From JAEZAF01 sp964395665 (GTDB lineage Bacteria; Chloroflexota; Anaerolineae; Aggregatilineales; Phototrophicaceae), in NCBI GenBank assembly GCA_964395665.1, contig CAYNDH010000007.1:1-64000 (forward strand): a stretch of 64,000 nucleotides of DNA, in the 5' to 3' direction. Position 1 is the stretch's first letter, and each line of letters begins with the position of its first letter. The notes under the pieces are model-generated. The model was given only the letters and a program-made list of their open reading frames with translations, was not told the origin of the DNA and did no database searches. Both the position numbers and the translations under genes were made by a program. Positions 54,342-62,934 of this stretch are shown one piece after another.

Positions 54342-54495
54342 AACCTGAGCTTTCTTTTATGATTGCGGATAAAAAGTGAAAAAGTGCAGCAATATAATTT
54401 TAACCTCTGACGGCGTGATACAGGCATAAAGGGAACCACGACTGCACAGCGACATAACAGGCGCTGTCGGGCAGATTTCCCACCGTCACCTGATC

Positions 54496-55662
54496 CTACC
54501 GGTCGAAGCTCGCCTCAGCCGCCGCCGTCACCAGCATCATGATCTGCATCATGCCATCGCCGATTGGCTCCAGTTCGACATATTCATCCAGCCGGTGCGC
54601 GTTCCCGCCACGGGTGACACCGACTGTCACCGTCGGGCAGCCAGCCGCCAGCGGGATATTGCCATCCGTGCTGCCGACTTCCAGAACACCGCGCACGCCG
54701 ACCTGTTTCAGCGCCTGCATCGCCCCCTGTATCAGCCGGTGTTCCACCGGGATCGCCCCCGCCGGACGGTCGCCGACGATGTGCGTCTCAAAATGCAGTC
54801 CGGGCCGCTTTACATCCTGCAAGCAGGTGCGGATCTGCTGTTCAAGTGCGTTTAACTGCGCCTGTGTCTGCGAGCGCATATCCAGCCACATGGACGCCTG
54901 CGCCGCGATGGAGTTGACCGATTGTCCGCCTTCAATGATCCCGATATTATAGGTGGTGCGGGGGGATGTGGGCGGTGTGATCGCGATAATCCTTGACCCT
55001 AATTCGATCAGGCCGTGAATCGCGCTCTGATTGCCGAAATGCAGCCAACTGTGTCCACCTTCAGCCTGGGCGGTGATATGCAGCCGCCGCACAGCGATCC
55101 CGGCGTAATACAGATGCCCGAAGGCCAGCCCCTCAAGGTTAATCACACACTTCACATTAGATTTCAGGCGCTCAAATGCGGCGCGGATTCCCCCCAGATC
55201 ACCCAGCCCTTCCTCGCCGGATGTCGCTACAAACCAGACATCACACGGCAGCGCGATATTTTGCAGGCGCAGCCATTCGATCACACCCAGCATCCCCGCC
55301 ACACCGATGCTGTTATCCCCCAGTCCGGGGCCGTAGATCACACCATTTTCGCGGCGCGTGGTCAGGTCTGTCTCCATCGGGAAGACGGTGTCCGTATGGG
55401 CGATGACCATCAGCGCCGGATTGCCGTCGCTGTTCTTTCCGCTGGCGAGACGGCCATAGACATTGGCTTTCTCGTCGATCTCTACATCATCCAGCCCCAG
55501 TGATGTCATCTGCTCCGCGACATAGGCGGCGCGTTCCTGTTCGCAGAATGTTGGCGCGGGGATCTTCTGAATCGCCAGCGCCTGTTCTGTCACCCACGCG
55601 GCAATCGTGGGCATCAGATTCCGATCCAGCATTCGATAAGCTCTTTCGATCAGTATTTTCAT
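54496..55662 (-). CDS. M20 family metallopeptidase
   Basis: The protein has 388 residues. The two-zinc site is visible as VIAHTDTVFP (His and Asp), GLGDNSIGVAG (bridging Asp), SGEEGLGDLGG (catalytic Glu and ligand Glu), and the later GGNAHRLDEYVELE with the last His. The dimerisation insert is at about 185-300. It resembles carboxypeptidase G2, peptidase T or ArgE-type enzymes, which hydrolyse peptides or N-acyl amino acids in the cytoplasm. The substrate is unknown. It appears to be a single gene between two regulators. Confidence 0.9.
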   Translation of the reverse strand: MKILIERAYRMLDRNLMPTIAAWVTEQALAIQKIPAPTFCEQERAAYVAEQMTSLGLDDVEIDEKANVYGRLASGKNSDGNPALMVIAHTDTVFPMETDLTTRRENGVIYGPGLGDNSIGVAGMLGVIEWLRLQNIALPCDVWFVATSGEEGLGDLGGIRAAFERLKSNVKCVINLEGLAFGHLYYAGIAVRRLHITAQAEGGHSWLHFGNQSAIHGLIELGSRIIAITPPTSPRTTYNIGIIEGGQSVNSIAAQASMWLDMRSQTQAQLNALEQQIRTCLQDVKRPGLHFETHIVGDRPAGAIPVEHRLIQGAMQALKQVGVRGVLEVGSTDGNIPLAAGCPTVTVGVTRGGNAHRLDEYVELEPIGDGMMQIMMLVTAAAEASFDR

Positions 55663-56246
55663 CCGGTCCGACCTTCTATGTTATAATCCACGTCTGCCTG
55701 CCAAACTCTGATCCCACAAGACGGTTTGCGTGCGTCTTTGCGACATATCATCCAGCAATACAACGCACAGCCACGGGTTGATCGGGTTACAACAGGGCTT
55801 TGATCAATACAATACACACCTGAGACGAACAAGGCCAAGGCTAATGCCAGGCCAACACTATCGCCTGAACGGTCANNNNNNNNNNNNNNNNNNNNNNNNN
55901 NNNNNNNNNNNNNNNNNNNNNNNNNNNNNNNNNNNNNNNNNNNNNNNNNNNNNNNNNNNNNNNNNNNNNNNNNNNGCTGTAAGAGCGGTAAGTAACAAAG
56001 CGCGTTGTTCGGCTGTCAGAAATGAAATCGGGCAGCACAGGTGAGCATCATCGCTGACCTGTGTCTGTTATAAATGCGTCATGCGGCAAGAAGCAGCGTG
56101 CGCGTATATCTGTGATTATACCAGCTAGCCATCCGTTCCCGCTTGCAGATCTGCGACCTGCGGTCTGTGTGTTGAGCGGGCGCACATGGTGATTCCCGTG
56201 TGTCTGGTGGGGGATGGTGCAATGATGAAGGGGAAGCGGTCATTCC
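55663..56246. other. Intergenic region with assembly gap
   Basis: About 210 bases upstream of the M20 gene, then a run of 100 N (55876-55975), then 271 bases before the winged-helix regulator. TATAAC near 55680 may be the -10 box of the M20 gene. An AAGGGGAAG ribosome site precedes ATG 56247. The true gap length and content are unknown; a short gene could be missing. Confidence 0.6.
55876..55975. other. Scaffold gap of 100 N
   Basis: Exactly 100 undetermined bases, the usual placeholder for a gap of unknown length. No repeat was recognised on either flank. Confidence 0.98.
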
Positions 56247-56933
56247 ATGCCGTCAGCAACGATCTTGTTCATTGGGCGTCCCGTCACCAGAGCCGACTCT
56301 TACTTCAGCGCTCTGCAAAAACGCTATAATGTCCAGGTCGCTTCCAGTGCAAAAAATGCACAGGCCATCCTTGAACAGGGGGGCATCGCGCTCACGGTCC
56401 TTGATGCCATCTCGATGCGGACACCCGGCGAGCGCATGTGCCGTCAGCTTAAAACCAGCTTCCCGAAAGTACCGCTGATCCACCTCTACCCCGGCAAACC
56501 GACCGCTGAGAGCCTGGCTGATATCGTGATGACGGCGTCCATCACATCGCGCAAACTGATCAGCAATATCGAACGCCTGCTGGGGACCGCCAAGGACGAG
56601 CTGCTGGACTGCGGCCCTTTCACCATGAATCTGGACCGCCGCATCCTCACCGCTTTCGGCCATGAGACTGAACTCACACCCAAGCTGGCTGACCTGATGG
56701 AATTCTTCCTGCGGCATCCGAATGAAGTGCTTGACCGTAGAAGCCTGATGGAGACCGTCTGGCAGACCGATTATCTGGGGGATACCCGCACGCTGGATGT
56801 GCATATCCGCTGGATTCGGCGTGCGCTGGAAGGCGATGGCAAATTCCCACGGCGGCTTAAGACGGTGCGCGGCGTCGGCTACAAGCTCGAAATCCCCGAA
56901 GTGCATCCCGAGATCGTCAAACAGGCAAAATGA
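56247..56933 (+). CDS. OmpR/PhoB-type regulator with degenerate receiver
   Basis: The protein has 228 residues after AAGGGGAAG. The C-terminal winged helix (about 120-220) is clear: LTPKLADLMEFFLRHPNEVL, TLDVHIRWIRRALE and RRLKTVRGVGYKLE match the recognition helix and wing of PhoB proteins. The N-terminal receiver-like domain (3-105) has ILFIGRPVTRAD where the acidic pair DD should be, although an Asp is kept at LTVLDA (about 53). Phosphorylation is therefore doubtful and the protein may respond by other means. No histidine kinase gene adjoins it. Confidence 0.85.
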   Translation: MPSATILFIGRPVTRADSYFSALQKRYNVQVASSAKNAQAILEQGGIALTVLDAISMRTPGERMCRQLKTSFPKVPLIHLYPGKPTAESLADIVMTASITSRKLISNIERLLGTAKDELLDCGPFTMNLDRRILTAFGHETELTPKLADLMEFFLRHPNEVLDRRSLMETVWQTDYLGDTRTLDVHIRWIRRALEGDGKFPRRLKTVRGVGYKLEIPEVHPEIVKQAK

Positions 56934-56956
56934 AAAAACCGGCCTTGCGGTCGGTT
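56933..56956 (-). terminator. Terminator of rpsT
   Basis: On the minus strand AACCGACC (56956-56949), loop GCAA and GGCCGGTT (56944-56937) form an 8-bp stem with one G-T pair, followed by TTTTTT (56938-56933). It also overlaps the end of the plus-strand regulator gene. Confidence 0.8.
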
Positions 56957-56998
56957 CGAATGCTGCGGATTCAGCTAATATGCCGGTCGGTCAGTTGA

Positions 56999-57277
56999 CT
57001 ATTCGGCAGACTTCATTGCAGCAAGCTGCTTCATCAGGCGGCTCTTGCGGCGGGCAGCATTGCGCGGATGCAGGATACCACGGCTGGCGGCCTTGTCCAG
57101 ATCGCGGATCGCGGCGCGGGTTGCTGCTTCGGCATCAGCCTCATTCGGATTGGCAGCGGTGATGGAGCTACGGGCCTTCTTGATCAGAGTCCGGGCACGG
57201 TTACGGAAGTCGCGGTTGTAAAGGCGACGCTTCTCGTTCTGCCGGATGCGCTTCAGCGCTGACTTATGATTCGCCAT
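56999..57277 (-). CDS. rpsT: 30S ribosomal protein S20
   Basis: This 92-residue basic helical protein begins MANHKSALKRIRQNEKRRLY and contains SRGILHPRNAARRKSRL, the standard S20 N-terminal and C-terminal blocks. It binds 16S rRNA during assembly of the small subunit. Length and sequence fit bacterial S20. It has its own promoter (57327-57355) and terminator (56933-56956), as S20 often does. Confidence 0.97.
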   Translation of the reverse strand: MANHKSALKRIRQNEKRRLYNRDFRNRARTLIKKARSSITAANPNEADAEAATRAAIRDLDKAASRGILHPRNAARRKSRLMKQLAAMKSAE

Positions 57278-57326
57278 TGCAGGATGTTCCTGTTTCTCTC
57301 ATTATTCATGGTCGGTGTAGGTTAGC

Positions 57327-57355
57327 ATCATAGCAATAAGCACCGCTTTTGTCTA
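57327..57355 (-). promoter_or_regulatory. Sigma70 promoter of rpsT
   Basis: On the minus strand TAGACA (57355-57350), a 17-base spacer and TATGAT (57332-57327) each match the consensus at five of six positions, about 50 bases before the ATG. Confidence 0.75.
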
Positions 57356-57429
57356 TCCCCGCAATCACAGAAAATTCGCCCGAATTCGGCGGCCTGCCGA
57401 CCACCTGATTTTGGAATATTCAAATCCCT

Positions 57430-58671
57430 CTACAGCACCATCTGAACGACCAGCAGGATTACCGCGCCGAGATTGAGCAGCAGCAGCACGACGAACATCA
57501 GCCGCAGCAGCACCGGATATTTCTCATCACTTCCGGGAAGCTGGCGCGCCTTGATCGAGTCCGGGATCATGGCGAAATATTCGGCAGGATCAGCATCTTC
57601 ACCGAGCGTCGTAAAACCATAGGCTGCATGATCTGATCCACCCAGGACCGCATCATCATCGAAATCGAGTGTATCCGCTGTAAAGGGATTGGTCTTCGGC
57701 AGCCTCGAGTCTGGGAAGGGTGTCGAGCTGAAGGGATCATCCCCCAGATCATATTCTTCGCGCTGGCCGGAACTCCGCTGGCTGGAACTCCGCTGACTGG
57801 ACGCAGACGCCGCCCCGGATGGACTGGGAGTAAATGTCCCGAAATCGTCACTGAAGACGTCATCATCATCGTCATCCAGCGAGTAATCATGGAAAGCCGC
57901 TGCTGAACTGGATGATGCGGGTGATGATGAAAAGACATCGTCGTCGTCAAAATCATCATCATCCGAAGCCATCAGCGCCCGCAGATCATCAGCGCCCAGA
58001 TCATCACTCGGTGTATAACTCGGCGCTGAAGTCGCTGAACTGGATGGCGTGAAGACCTGATACGAATCGCCATTATCATCGTCATCAGCAAACAGGCTGG
58101 TATCGGCGCTGTCAGATGTGCTGAAAGGGCTGACAGAATCGGCATCATCAAAGTCAGTGGTCGTAAACGGCGACGTAGACGGCAGATCATCCGGGACGGT
58201 CCATGTATCCGCCGGGGCGCTTTTGCTGCTTTCCTGTTTGCCGCTGTTGGGCAGATTCAGGCTGCCGATCCAGTCATCATAGACTTCCGGTGGCGTGCTT
58301 GGCGGGACAAAGCTTGTACTGGAGCTGCTGGTCGCAATCGGCGGGGCAGCGGGGCGTGCTGGCGGTGCTGACGGTGAGGGTGACGAACCGCTTCCGCCAG
58401 ACTTTGTTGAGTCCAGCGGCGGCTTCCTGGCATCCAGTGCGGCCAGACCCTTCTTCGCGTTCGGGTTATCGGGATTGATGAACAACACATTTTCAAGGCA
58501 CACGCGCTGATCTTCAGGGCTTTCAACCACAGCACTCAGCCACAGCCACGCCTGCTCGTTATACGGGTCCAGTTCGGTCACCTGTTCCCAGATAGCGCGT
58601 GCTTCGGCTTTCTGATTCGCCTTGTAAAGCCGAATCCCTTCCTTGACCATCGCTTTAGGATCTGCGGCCAT
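57430..58671 (-). CDS. TPR protein with acidic disordered linker and C-terminal membrane anchor
   Basis: The protein has 413 residues. Residues 1-80 hold two TPR-like repeats (GIRLYKANQKAEARAIWEQV, AWLWLSAVVE). Residues 85-350 are low complexity, rich in Ser, Pro and Asp runs (ASDDDDFDDDDVF, SLDDDDDDVFSDDF). A single helix at about 390-411 ends the protein. GAGGAAGAGG precedes the ATG. The protein is probably tail-anchored with its TPR part in the cytoplasm. The function is unknown. Tandem 15-bp repeats at 57762-57806 encode part of the linker (SQRSS, SQRSS, GQRE-like). Confidence 0.75.
   Translation of the reverse strand: MAADPKAMVKEGIRLYKANQKAEARAIWEQVTELDPYNEQAWLWLSAVVESPEDQRVCLENVLFINPDNPNAKKGLAALDARKPPLDSTKSGGSGSSPSPSAPPARPAAPPIATSSSSTSFVPPSTPPEVYDDWIGSLNLPNSGKQESSKSAPADTWTVPDDLPSTSPFTTTDFDDADSVSPFSTSDSADTSLFADDDDNGDSYQVFTPSSSATSAPSYTPSDDLGADDLRALMASDDDDFDDDDVFSSSPASSSSAAAFHDYSLDDDDDDVFSDDFGTFTPSPSGAASASSQRSSSQRSSGQREEYDLGDDPFSSTPFPDSRLPKTNPFTADTLDFDDDAVLGGSDHAAYGFTTLGEDADPAEYFAMIPDSIKARQLPGSDEKYPVLLRLMFVVLLLLNLGAVILLVVQMVL
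57762..57806 (-). repeat. 15-bp tandem repeats in the TPR protein gene
   Basis: GCTGGCCGGAACTCC (57762), GCTGGCTGGAACTCC (57777) and the diverged GCTGACTGGACGCAG (57792), plus-strand spelling. Units 1 and 2 differ by one base. Confidence 0.7.
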
Positions 58672-58866
58672 GCCTCTTCCTCACGGTATCATTCTATTGT
58701 CGTCATGTTATTGAATATTAGCATATTTCACGGCATATTTGGCTGCAAACTGATATTCGCCTGTCACATGGGTGCAACCTGTGCCGAAGCTGCGCATTTA
58801 CGGTTTGCATCTGATGCGCGGATGAAGTACACAGTCTGTAAAGCAGCATCAAACAGGGATGAAGAT

Positions 58867-59037
58867 ATGAAACCGGAATACTGGATCGCGGTTCTGGCAC
58901 TGGTCGGGGCGGCAGTCGGGATTATTGTCGGCCTGCTGTTCCCGACAATTGATATTTTTATCACCATCGTGGGCGGCGCAATCGCGGGGGCAGTGCTGGC
59001 GGCGTTCCGCTTTGGCCCTAAATCACCACGGCGCTGA
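58867..59037 (+). CDS. Small membrane protein (two helices)
   Basis: ATG 58867 follows AGGGATGAAG and gives 56 residues; a longer frame from 58705 has no ribosome site and an unlikely Cys-rich leader. Helices at about 6-27 and 30-48 are separated by a short turn (PTIDIF), and the basic tail FGPKSPRR should stay inside. The Gly/Ala-rich helices resemble small glycine-zipper-type membrane proteins. The function is unknown. Confidence 0.55.
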   Translation: MKPEYWIAVLALVGAAVGIIVGLLFPTIDIFITIVGGAIAGAVLAAFRFGPKSPRR

Positions 59038-59049
59038 TCCGCTCAGGCG

Positions 59050-59523
59050 TTACAGCACCTTGATCAACTGCCAGCACGGGTTATGTTCGCCCCACAGATC
59101 CGGAAATTCTTCCAGCAGGGTGAAACCCATTGCGAAGTAAAAAGCGCGGGTTTTCTTATAGCCTTCATCAGGATGTTTGTCGCTCAGTGTTTTCACCTGA
59201 AGAAAACGCACACCCTCAGCCCGCAGGTGATCTTCCGCCGCCGCTTGCAGCAGACGCCCTACGCCCCGCCGGTGATATTCTGGCAGCACGGCCATGACAT
59301 AGATCTCCGCCGCTGTTGGGCTGTGCGTCCACAGTGTCAGCAGGCCCACCGGCAGATCATCGCGCTCACTGTCCATCGCCAGCAGTGTCGGGTTTGCCCC
59401 CGCATCACGGATATACATCTGCGTCGCTTCTTCAATACCGAACCACTGCGGCAGTGACCTCAGAATCGGCTCGACGGCCTCAGACAATCCCAGCGCAGCG
59501 GGCTGGACCCTGATCGTTTCCAT
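59050..59523 (-). CDS. GNAT family N-acetyltransferase
   Basis: This 157-residue protein has a GNAT fold. DLPVGLLTLWTHSPTAAEIY gives strands 3-4, VLPEYHRRGVGRLLQAAAE is the acetyl-CoA pyrophosphate loop with the R-x-x-G-x-G pattern, and KTRAFYFAMGFTLLEEF is the final helix-strand. It transfers an acetyl group from acetyl-CoA to an amine. The target is unknown. It converges with the small membrane protein gene 12 bases away. Confidence 0.88.
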   Translation of the reverse strand: METIRVQPAALGLSEAVEPILRSLPQWFGIEEATQMYIRDAGANPTLLAMDSERDDLPVGLLTLWTHSPTAAEIYVMAVLPEYHRRGVGRLLQAAAEDHLRAEGVRFLQVKTLSDKHPDEGYKKTRAFYFAMGFTLLEEFPDLWGEHNPCWQLIKVL

Positions 59524-59822
59524 GTCGCCTCAGCTTCTTTTGGTACATCATACGTAAAGCATTTGTACATCAGAGAACGGCCATAGGACAGTCTCAGGTT
59601 TTTTTCCGCTGTTCGCGCTGATCCCGTAAATGATGTGTCTGTTCATCAGTCATCTGAACAGTTTTATGCAGCGCGGTCCGAATGTGACAAAGCCGAAGGC
59701 CTGATGTCTCCTCTGGATTAGCCCTCTGTAAGCAGATGCGGCGCTGTGCGCTGATGTCCCCTATACTGATGAGGGAAAAGATCAATCAACTCGCATGGAT
59801 AAACCTGCATGGACAAACCTGC
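59524..59822. other. Intergenic region between GNAT and DUF3891 genes
   Basis: About 300 bases between divergent genes. A TATACT box sits near 59762-59767 without a good -35. A 14-bp direct repeat lies at 59793-59820 just before the DUF3891 start. No gene was seen; the frame from 59736 into the DUF3891 gene probably starts too early. Confidence 0.5.
59793..59820 (+). repeat. Two 14-bp tandem units before the DUF3891 gene
   Basis: GCATGGATAAACCT and GCATGGACAAACCT follow each other and differ at one base. They end three bases before the start codon at 59823 and supply alternative ATG codons. Confidence 0.75.
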
Positions 59823-60554
59823 ATGATTGTCAATTCACTTAAAGATGGATGGGAAGTCATCTACCAGCGGTCGCACGCGAATCTGGCGGCGATTCTGATC
59901 GCAGCATGGCGCGAAAAGGATCGCGTGCCGCGCTGGACGGAACTGATCATCGCCACCGCGCAGCACGACGATCAGGAGATGTTCTGGTCGGAGACCACGC
60001 ACCTGACCGACATCGGCGCACCGCTCGATTTTGCACAGGCCGAACTGGACACTGCCCGGATGCAGGCGCAGCTTGTGATCGATAACGCTTATCGTCAGGG
60101 GCTGTGGATCGCGCTGCTGATCTCGATGCACAACAGCTTCCTGTACGAGCCGATGCGCGGAGAAGATGCCAGACTGGATGAATTTCTGGATCGTCAGCGC
60201 ACAGCACAGGATGACTGGCGTAAAAAACTGGGATATACCAAAAAGGAAGTCGAGACGGCCTATTCGTTCGTCCGCTGGGCAGACCGCCTCTCGCTGATCC
60301 TGTGCCGCCGCGAACTCCCAGAGCGCGAACGTGAGTTGGACATCGCCCCCAGCCCGGATGGGGAGATGATCCGCGTCATGCAGCGGGCAGATGAGTCCGT
60401 TGTCGTCCGCCCGTGGATCTTTGAAGAGGACAAGCTAACGGTTTCGGTGGAAGTGCGCCGCCTCAGTCAGTTGAAGTTCAAAAGCGAAGCCGAGCTTCAG
60501 CACGCCCTTGACGGCGCCAGGATCGAGATCCGCGAATGGCACTTCCGCAAATGA
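59823..60554 (+). CDS. DUF3891 family protein
   Basis: ATG 59823 gives 243 residues beginning MIVNSLKDGWEVIYQRSHA, the usual DUF3891 N-terminus; the ATG at 59736 adds 29 residues that families of this type lack. Other conserved-looking segments are IATAQHDDQEMFW (about 45-57), with paired Asp/His that could bind metal, SMHNSFLY (about 103-110) and VRWADRLSLILCRREL. The domain is helical and of unknown function. It is probably a single gene ending just before the repeat element and gap. Confidence 0.8.
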   Translation: MIVNSLKDGWEVIYQRSHANLAAILIAAWREKDRVPRWTELIIATAQHDDQEMFWSETTHLTDIGAPLDFAQAELDTARMQAQLVIDNAYRQGLWIALLISMHNSFLYEPMRGEDARLDEFLDRQRTAQDDWRKKLGYTKKEVETAYSFVRWADRLSLILCRRELPERERELDIAPSPDGEMIRVMQRADESVVVRPWIFEEDKLTVSVEVRRLSQLKFKSEAELQHALDGARIEIREWHFRK

Positions 60555-60589
60555 ATACCGGGCATAAAGCACACAACAGATCTTTACGT

Positions 60590-60743
60590 CCCCTCTCTGC
60601 CGCGCAGTCCTACCGCGNNNNNNNNNNNNNNNNNNNNNNNNNNNNNNNNNNNNNNNNNNNNNNNNNNNNNNNNNNNNNNNNNNNNNNNNNNNNNNNNNNN
60701 NNNNNNNNNNNNNNNNNCGCGCCGGGGGGATTGAGGGGTGAGG
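60590..60743 (+). repeat. Palindromic repeat element (copy 2) broken by a gap
   Basis: The left flank has CCCCTCTCTGC (60590-60600). The right flank carries GGGGATTGAGGGGTGAGG (60726-60743), the same as in the element at 28849-28945. The 100-N gap lies between them, which suggests the assembler broke at this repeat. Confidence 0.6.
60618..60717. other. Scaffold gap of 100 N
   Basis: Exactly 100 undetermined bases. Both flanks look like parts of the palindromic repeat element, so the hidden sequence may be short. Confidence 0.98.
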
Positions 60744-60744
60744 T

Positions 60745-61182
60745 CTACTGCTGCAAATCACGCAGAAGATTTTCATGCTCGGTGCGGATACACAGATCCT
60801 GCGCGAAGTTCAGCCCAGCCTGAATCGCTTTGGCGCGGGCCACATCGTCGATCACCGTCTGCTGTGCCCAGACGGTATCCGCCCCGATTGCAATCGCTTC
60901 GTCCACCACTTCCTGCAAATAGCGCGAATTACGGAAGACATCGACGATATTCACATGTTCCGGGATGTCCTTCAGTGAGGCGTAAACCGGCTCGCCGTCG
61001 ATCTCTTCAATTGTGGGATTGACGCTGTACACCTTGAAGCCGTGTTCCTTCAGATACTCGCCGACCTCATAGCTGCTGTAATAATGATCATCTGACCGCC
61101 CGACAATCGCGATAACCGGCGAACGCGTCAGAACATCACGCAGGGCCTGCTCATCTTCGTTAAGGTAGATTCCAAAGCTCAT
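60745..61182 (-). CDS. CoA-binding domain protein (YccU-like)
   Basis: The start at ATG 61182 gives 145 residues; a longer frame from 61233 adds a Cys-rich leader without family support. VIAIVGRSDDHYYSSYEVGEYL (about 23-44, with the Gly-rich nucleotide loop), FKVYSVNP, EPVYASLKDIPEHVNIVDVFR and GADTVWAQQTV are the blocks of the CoA_binding_2 Rossmann family. It likely binds CoA or a related nucleotide in the cytoplasm. The role is unknown. Confidence 0.88.
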   Translation of the reverse strand: MSFGIYLNEDEQALRDVLTRSPVIAIVGRSDDHYYSSYEVGEYLKEHGFKVYSVNPTIEEIDGEPVYASLKDIPEHVNIVDVFRNSRYLQEVVDEAIAIGADTVWAQQTVIDDVARAKAIQAGLNFAQDLCIRTEHENLLRDLQQ

Positions 61183-61311
61183 GGTTCGTGTGTCCCTCTG
61201 CTGACCGCATAACGCACAAAACAGCGAAAACAACGCCTAAGGATCATCCTTATTCTGACACAGAAGCCGTGATCGCGGCACACTTTTTCAGCGCTTACAC
61301 ATCATCCGACG

Positions 61312-61337
61312 CCGCGCCGTCAGCCCGCGCCGTCAGC
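61312..61337 (-). repeat. Two 13-bp tandem units at the end of the GH63 gene
   Basis: CCGCGCCGTCAGC occurs perfectly twice (61312-61324 and 61325-61337, plus-strand spelling), across the stop codon of the GH63-type gene. Confidence 0.75.
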
Positions 61338-62607
61338 CTGCATCCTCAACCTGTGCCATCATATCCAGCATCACCGCCGCCCAACTGAACGTCCCGCCGC
61401 CGAGTCCTTCGCCGGTGATCGGGTGATAATATTCCCAGAAGCCGGACTTCTGAATCAGCTCGAAACTGCGCTCCGCCAGTTCCCGTGCGAGATCGTGATA
61501 CCCGTATCGGCGCAGGCCGCTGAAGATCAGCCAGTTGACACACGGCCAGACATTCCCACGCCAGTAGACATCCGGCGCAAAGGCTGGCGAATCCGTCGGC
61601 GTTGTCGTCACCGGATACGCTGTCCAGAAGCGCGACTCGCGCAGCCGCTCGACCAATCCCGCCGCCTGTTCTTCCGTCGGGCATCCCCCGAACAGCGTCA
61701 TAAACTGTGCCGCACTGTCCGTTCTGATCGGTGTTTCCGCCGCGCCGTTCAGATCATATGGCAGGCCATCAAAGACCATCTTCGCCCGGAATGCTTCCCG
61801 GACGGCTTCAGCCCGCTGCCGGAGTGCCACCGCCTCATCTGCTTTATCCAGAAGCTCCGCGATCTCCGCCAGCGCTTCGAGATCGGCCACACGGATCGCG
61901 TTATATTCCATCGTCTCAACCACAAATGATCCAATTTCGGTCAATGCGCTGACGTCAGTCTGATGATCCATGATCACCTTCGCCAGCTCATGCCGTGCAT
62001 GGCGTCCGTTCTCATGGGTGAAATGATCGATTCCCATCGGGCCATCCCAGCGCGGCAGTGCATCCCCGCCGCATTCCCACGGATGAATCAGTGCGACCAG
62101 ATGATCGCCATCAGGATCGCGGCGGCGGTCGAACCAGTTATGATAGGCCAGCACGCGGCTGTAGATCGTCTCCAGAAAGGCACGGTCATGGCTGTCCCGG
62201 CTGTGGGGATAAACCAGCATCGCCGCGACCGCAATCAGCGGCGGCTGTGTGATCGCGCTGCGCTCGTCGGTATTCCACATCCACGCCCCGCCCCCACGCC
62301 AGTAATTGCAGTGCGGGATCATCCCGGCGTCCGGCCCCTCCTGCACCTGTCGCGCAGTGAGCGCGATCAGCTCATCCCGCGCCATCTGTGGGTCAATCCA
62401 GCGCCACGCAATCGCGTGAAAGCACGAGTCCCACATAAACTGATTGGCGTAATCCTTGCGGCCAAAATCCTGATTATCCAGTGAGGGCACGGTATAGCGA
62501 TAACCGTCTACAGTGATGCGGTTTGCGGACAGGATGTCTTTCGCTTTTATGAACCATACAGCCAGTTCGTCAGAGATCGGCATAGCATCATTCCTTTTAT
62601 CGTTCAT
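61333..62607 (-). CDS. GH63-type (alpha/alpha)6 glycosidase
   Basis: This 424-residue protein has no signal peptide. NQFMWDSCFHAIAWRWID (about 55-72), HPWECGGDALPRWDGP (about 174-189) with a likely catalytic Asp, YWRGNVWPCVNWLIFSGLRR (about 350-369) and FWEYYHPITGEGLGGGTFSW (about 395-414) match GH63/GH37-type enzymes. These include mannosylglycerate hydrolases and trehalase-like proteins. It should cleave a small alpha-glucoside or mannoside in the cytoplasm. It is separate from the sugar operon. The start could also be Met9 (MPISDEL). Confidence 0.83.
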   Translation of the reverse strand: MNDKRNDAMPISDELAVWFIKAKDILSANRITVDGYRYTVPSLDNQDFGRKDYANQFMWDSCFHAIAWRWIDPQMARDELIALTARQVQEGPDAGMIPHCNYWRGGGAWMWNTDERSAITQPPLIAVAAMLVYPHSRDSHDRAFLETIYSRVLAYHNWFDRRRDPDGDHLVALIHPWECGGDALPRWDGPMGIDHFTHENGRHARHELAKVIMDHQTDVSALTEIGSFVVETMEYNAIRVADLEALAEIAELLDKADEAVALRQRAEAVREAFRAKMVFDGLPYDLNGAAETPIRTDSAAQFMTLFGGCPTEEQAAGLVERLRESRFWTAYPVTTTPTDSPAFAPDVYWRGNVWPCVNWLIFSGLRRYGYHDLARELAERSFELIQKSGFWEYYHPITGEGLGGGTFSWAAVMLDMMAQVEDAG

Positions 62608-62934
62608 TTAAAGCAGAGCAGGGATTCCCGCTTTTCAAAAGCAGGTATTTCCATTGCATCTCATGAAAACGCCGGACAATGCATAAACATGCCTGCATGT
62701 CGTTATCCCTACCAGATATACGTCGCATGGAGGGGCGTCCGTCGGTGGTACACTTCCCGCGCCGTCATCACCCTGATTGTAACCAACCTGCCCGCTTTGA
62801 AACATCAGCGCCGGTCGGCCCGATCCGCATTCCACAGGGCTGATTGGTCGTTGTATCCGCCTGCCGTTCATGGGATCATAAGAGGTTGCAAACGCATCCG
62901 ACAGCCTGAAACAAAGTGAAATCTCCCTGTGAAT
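62608..62934. other. Divergent intergenic region
   Basis: About 327 bases between the GH63-type gene and the FAD oxidoreductase. A minus-strand frame of 78 codons (62635-62871) has no family marks or ribosome site and is not taken as a gene. No clear promoter was identified. Confidence 0.45.

Noticed and set aside
62635..62871. 78-codon minus-strand frame upstream of the GH63 gene
   Set aside because: No ribosome site, no family signs, Cys/Pro-rich composition like a chance frame.
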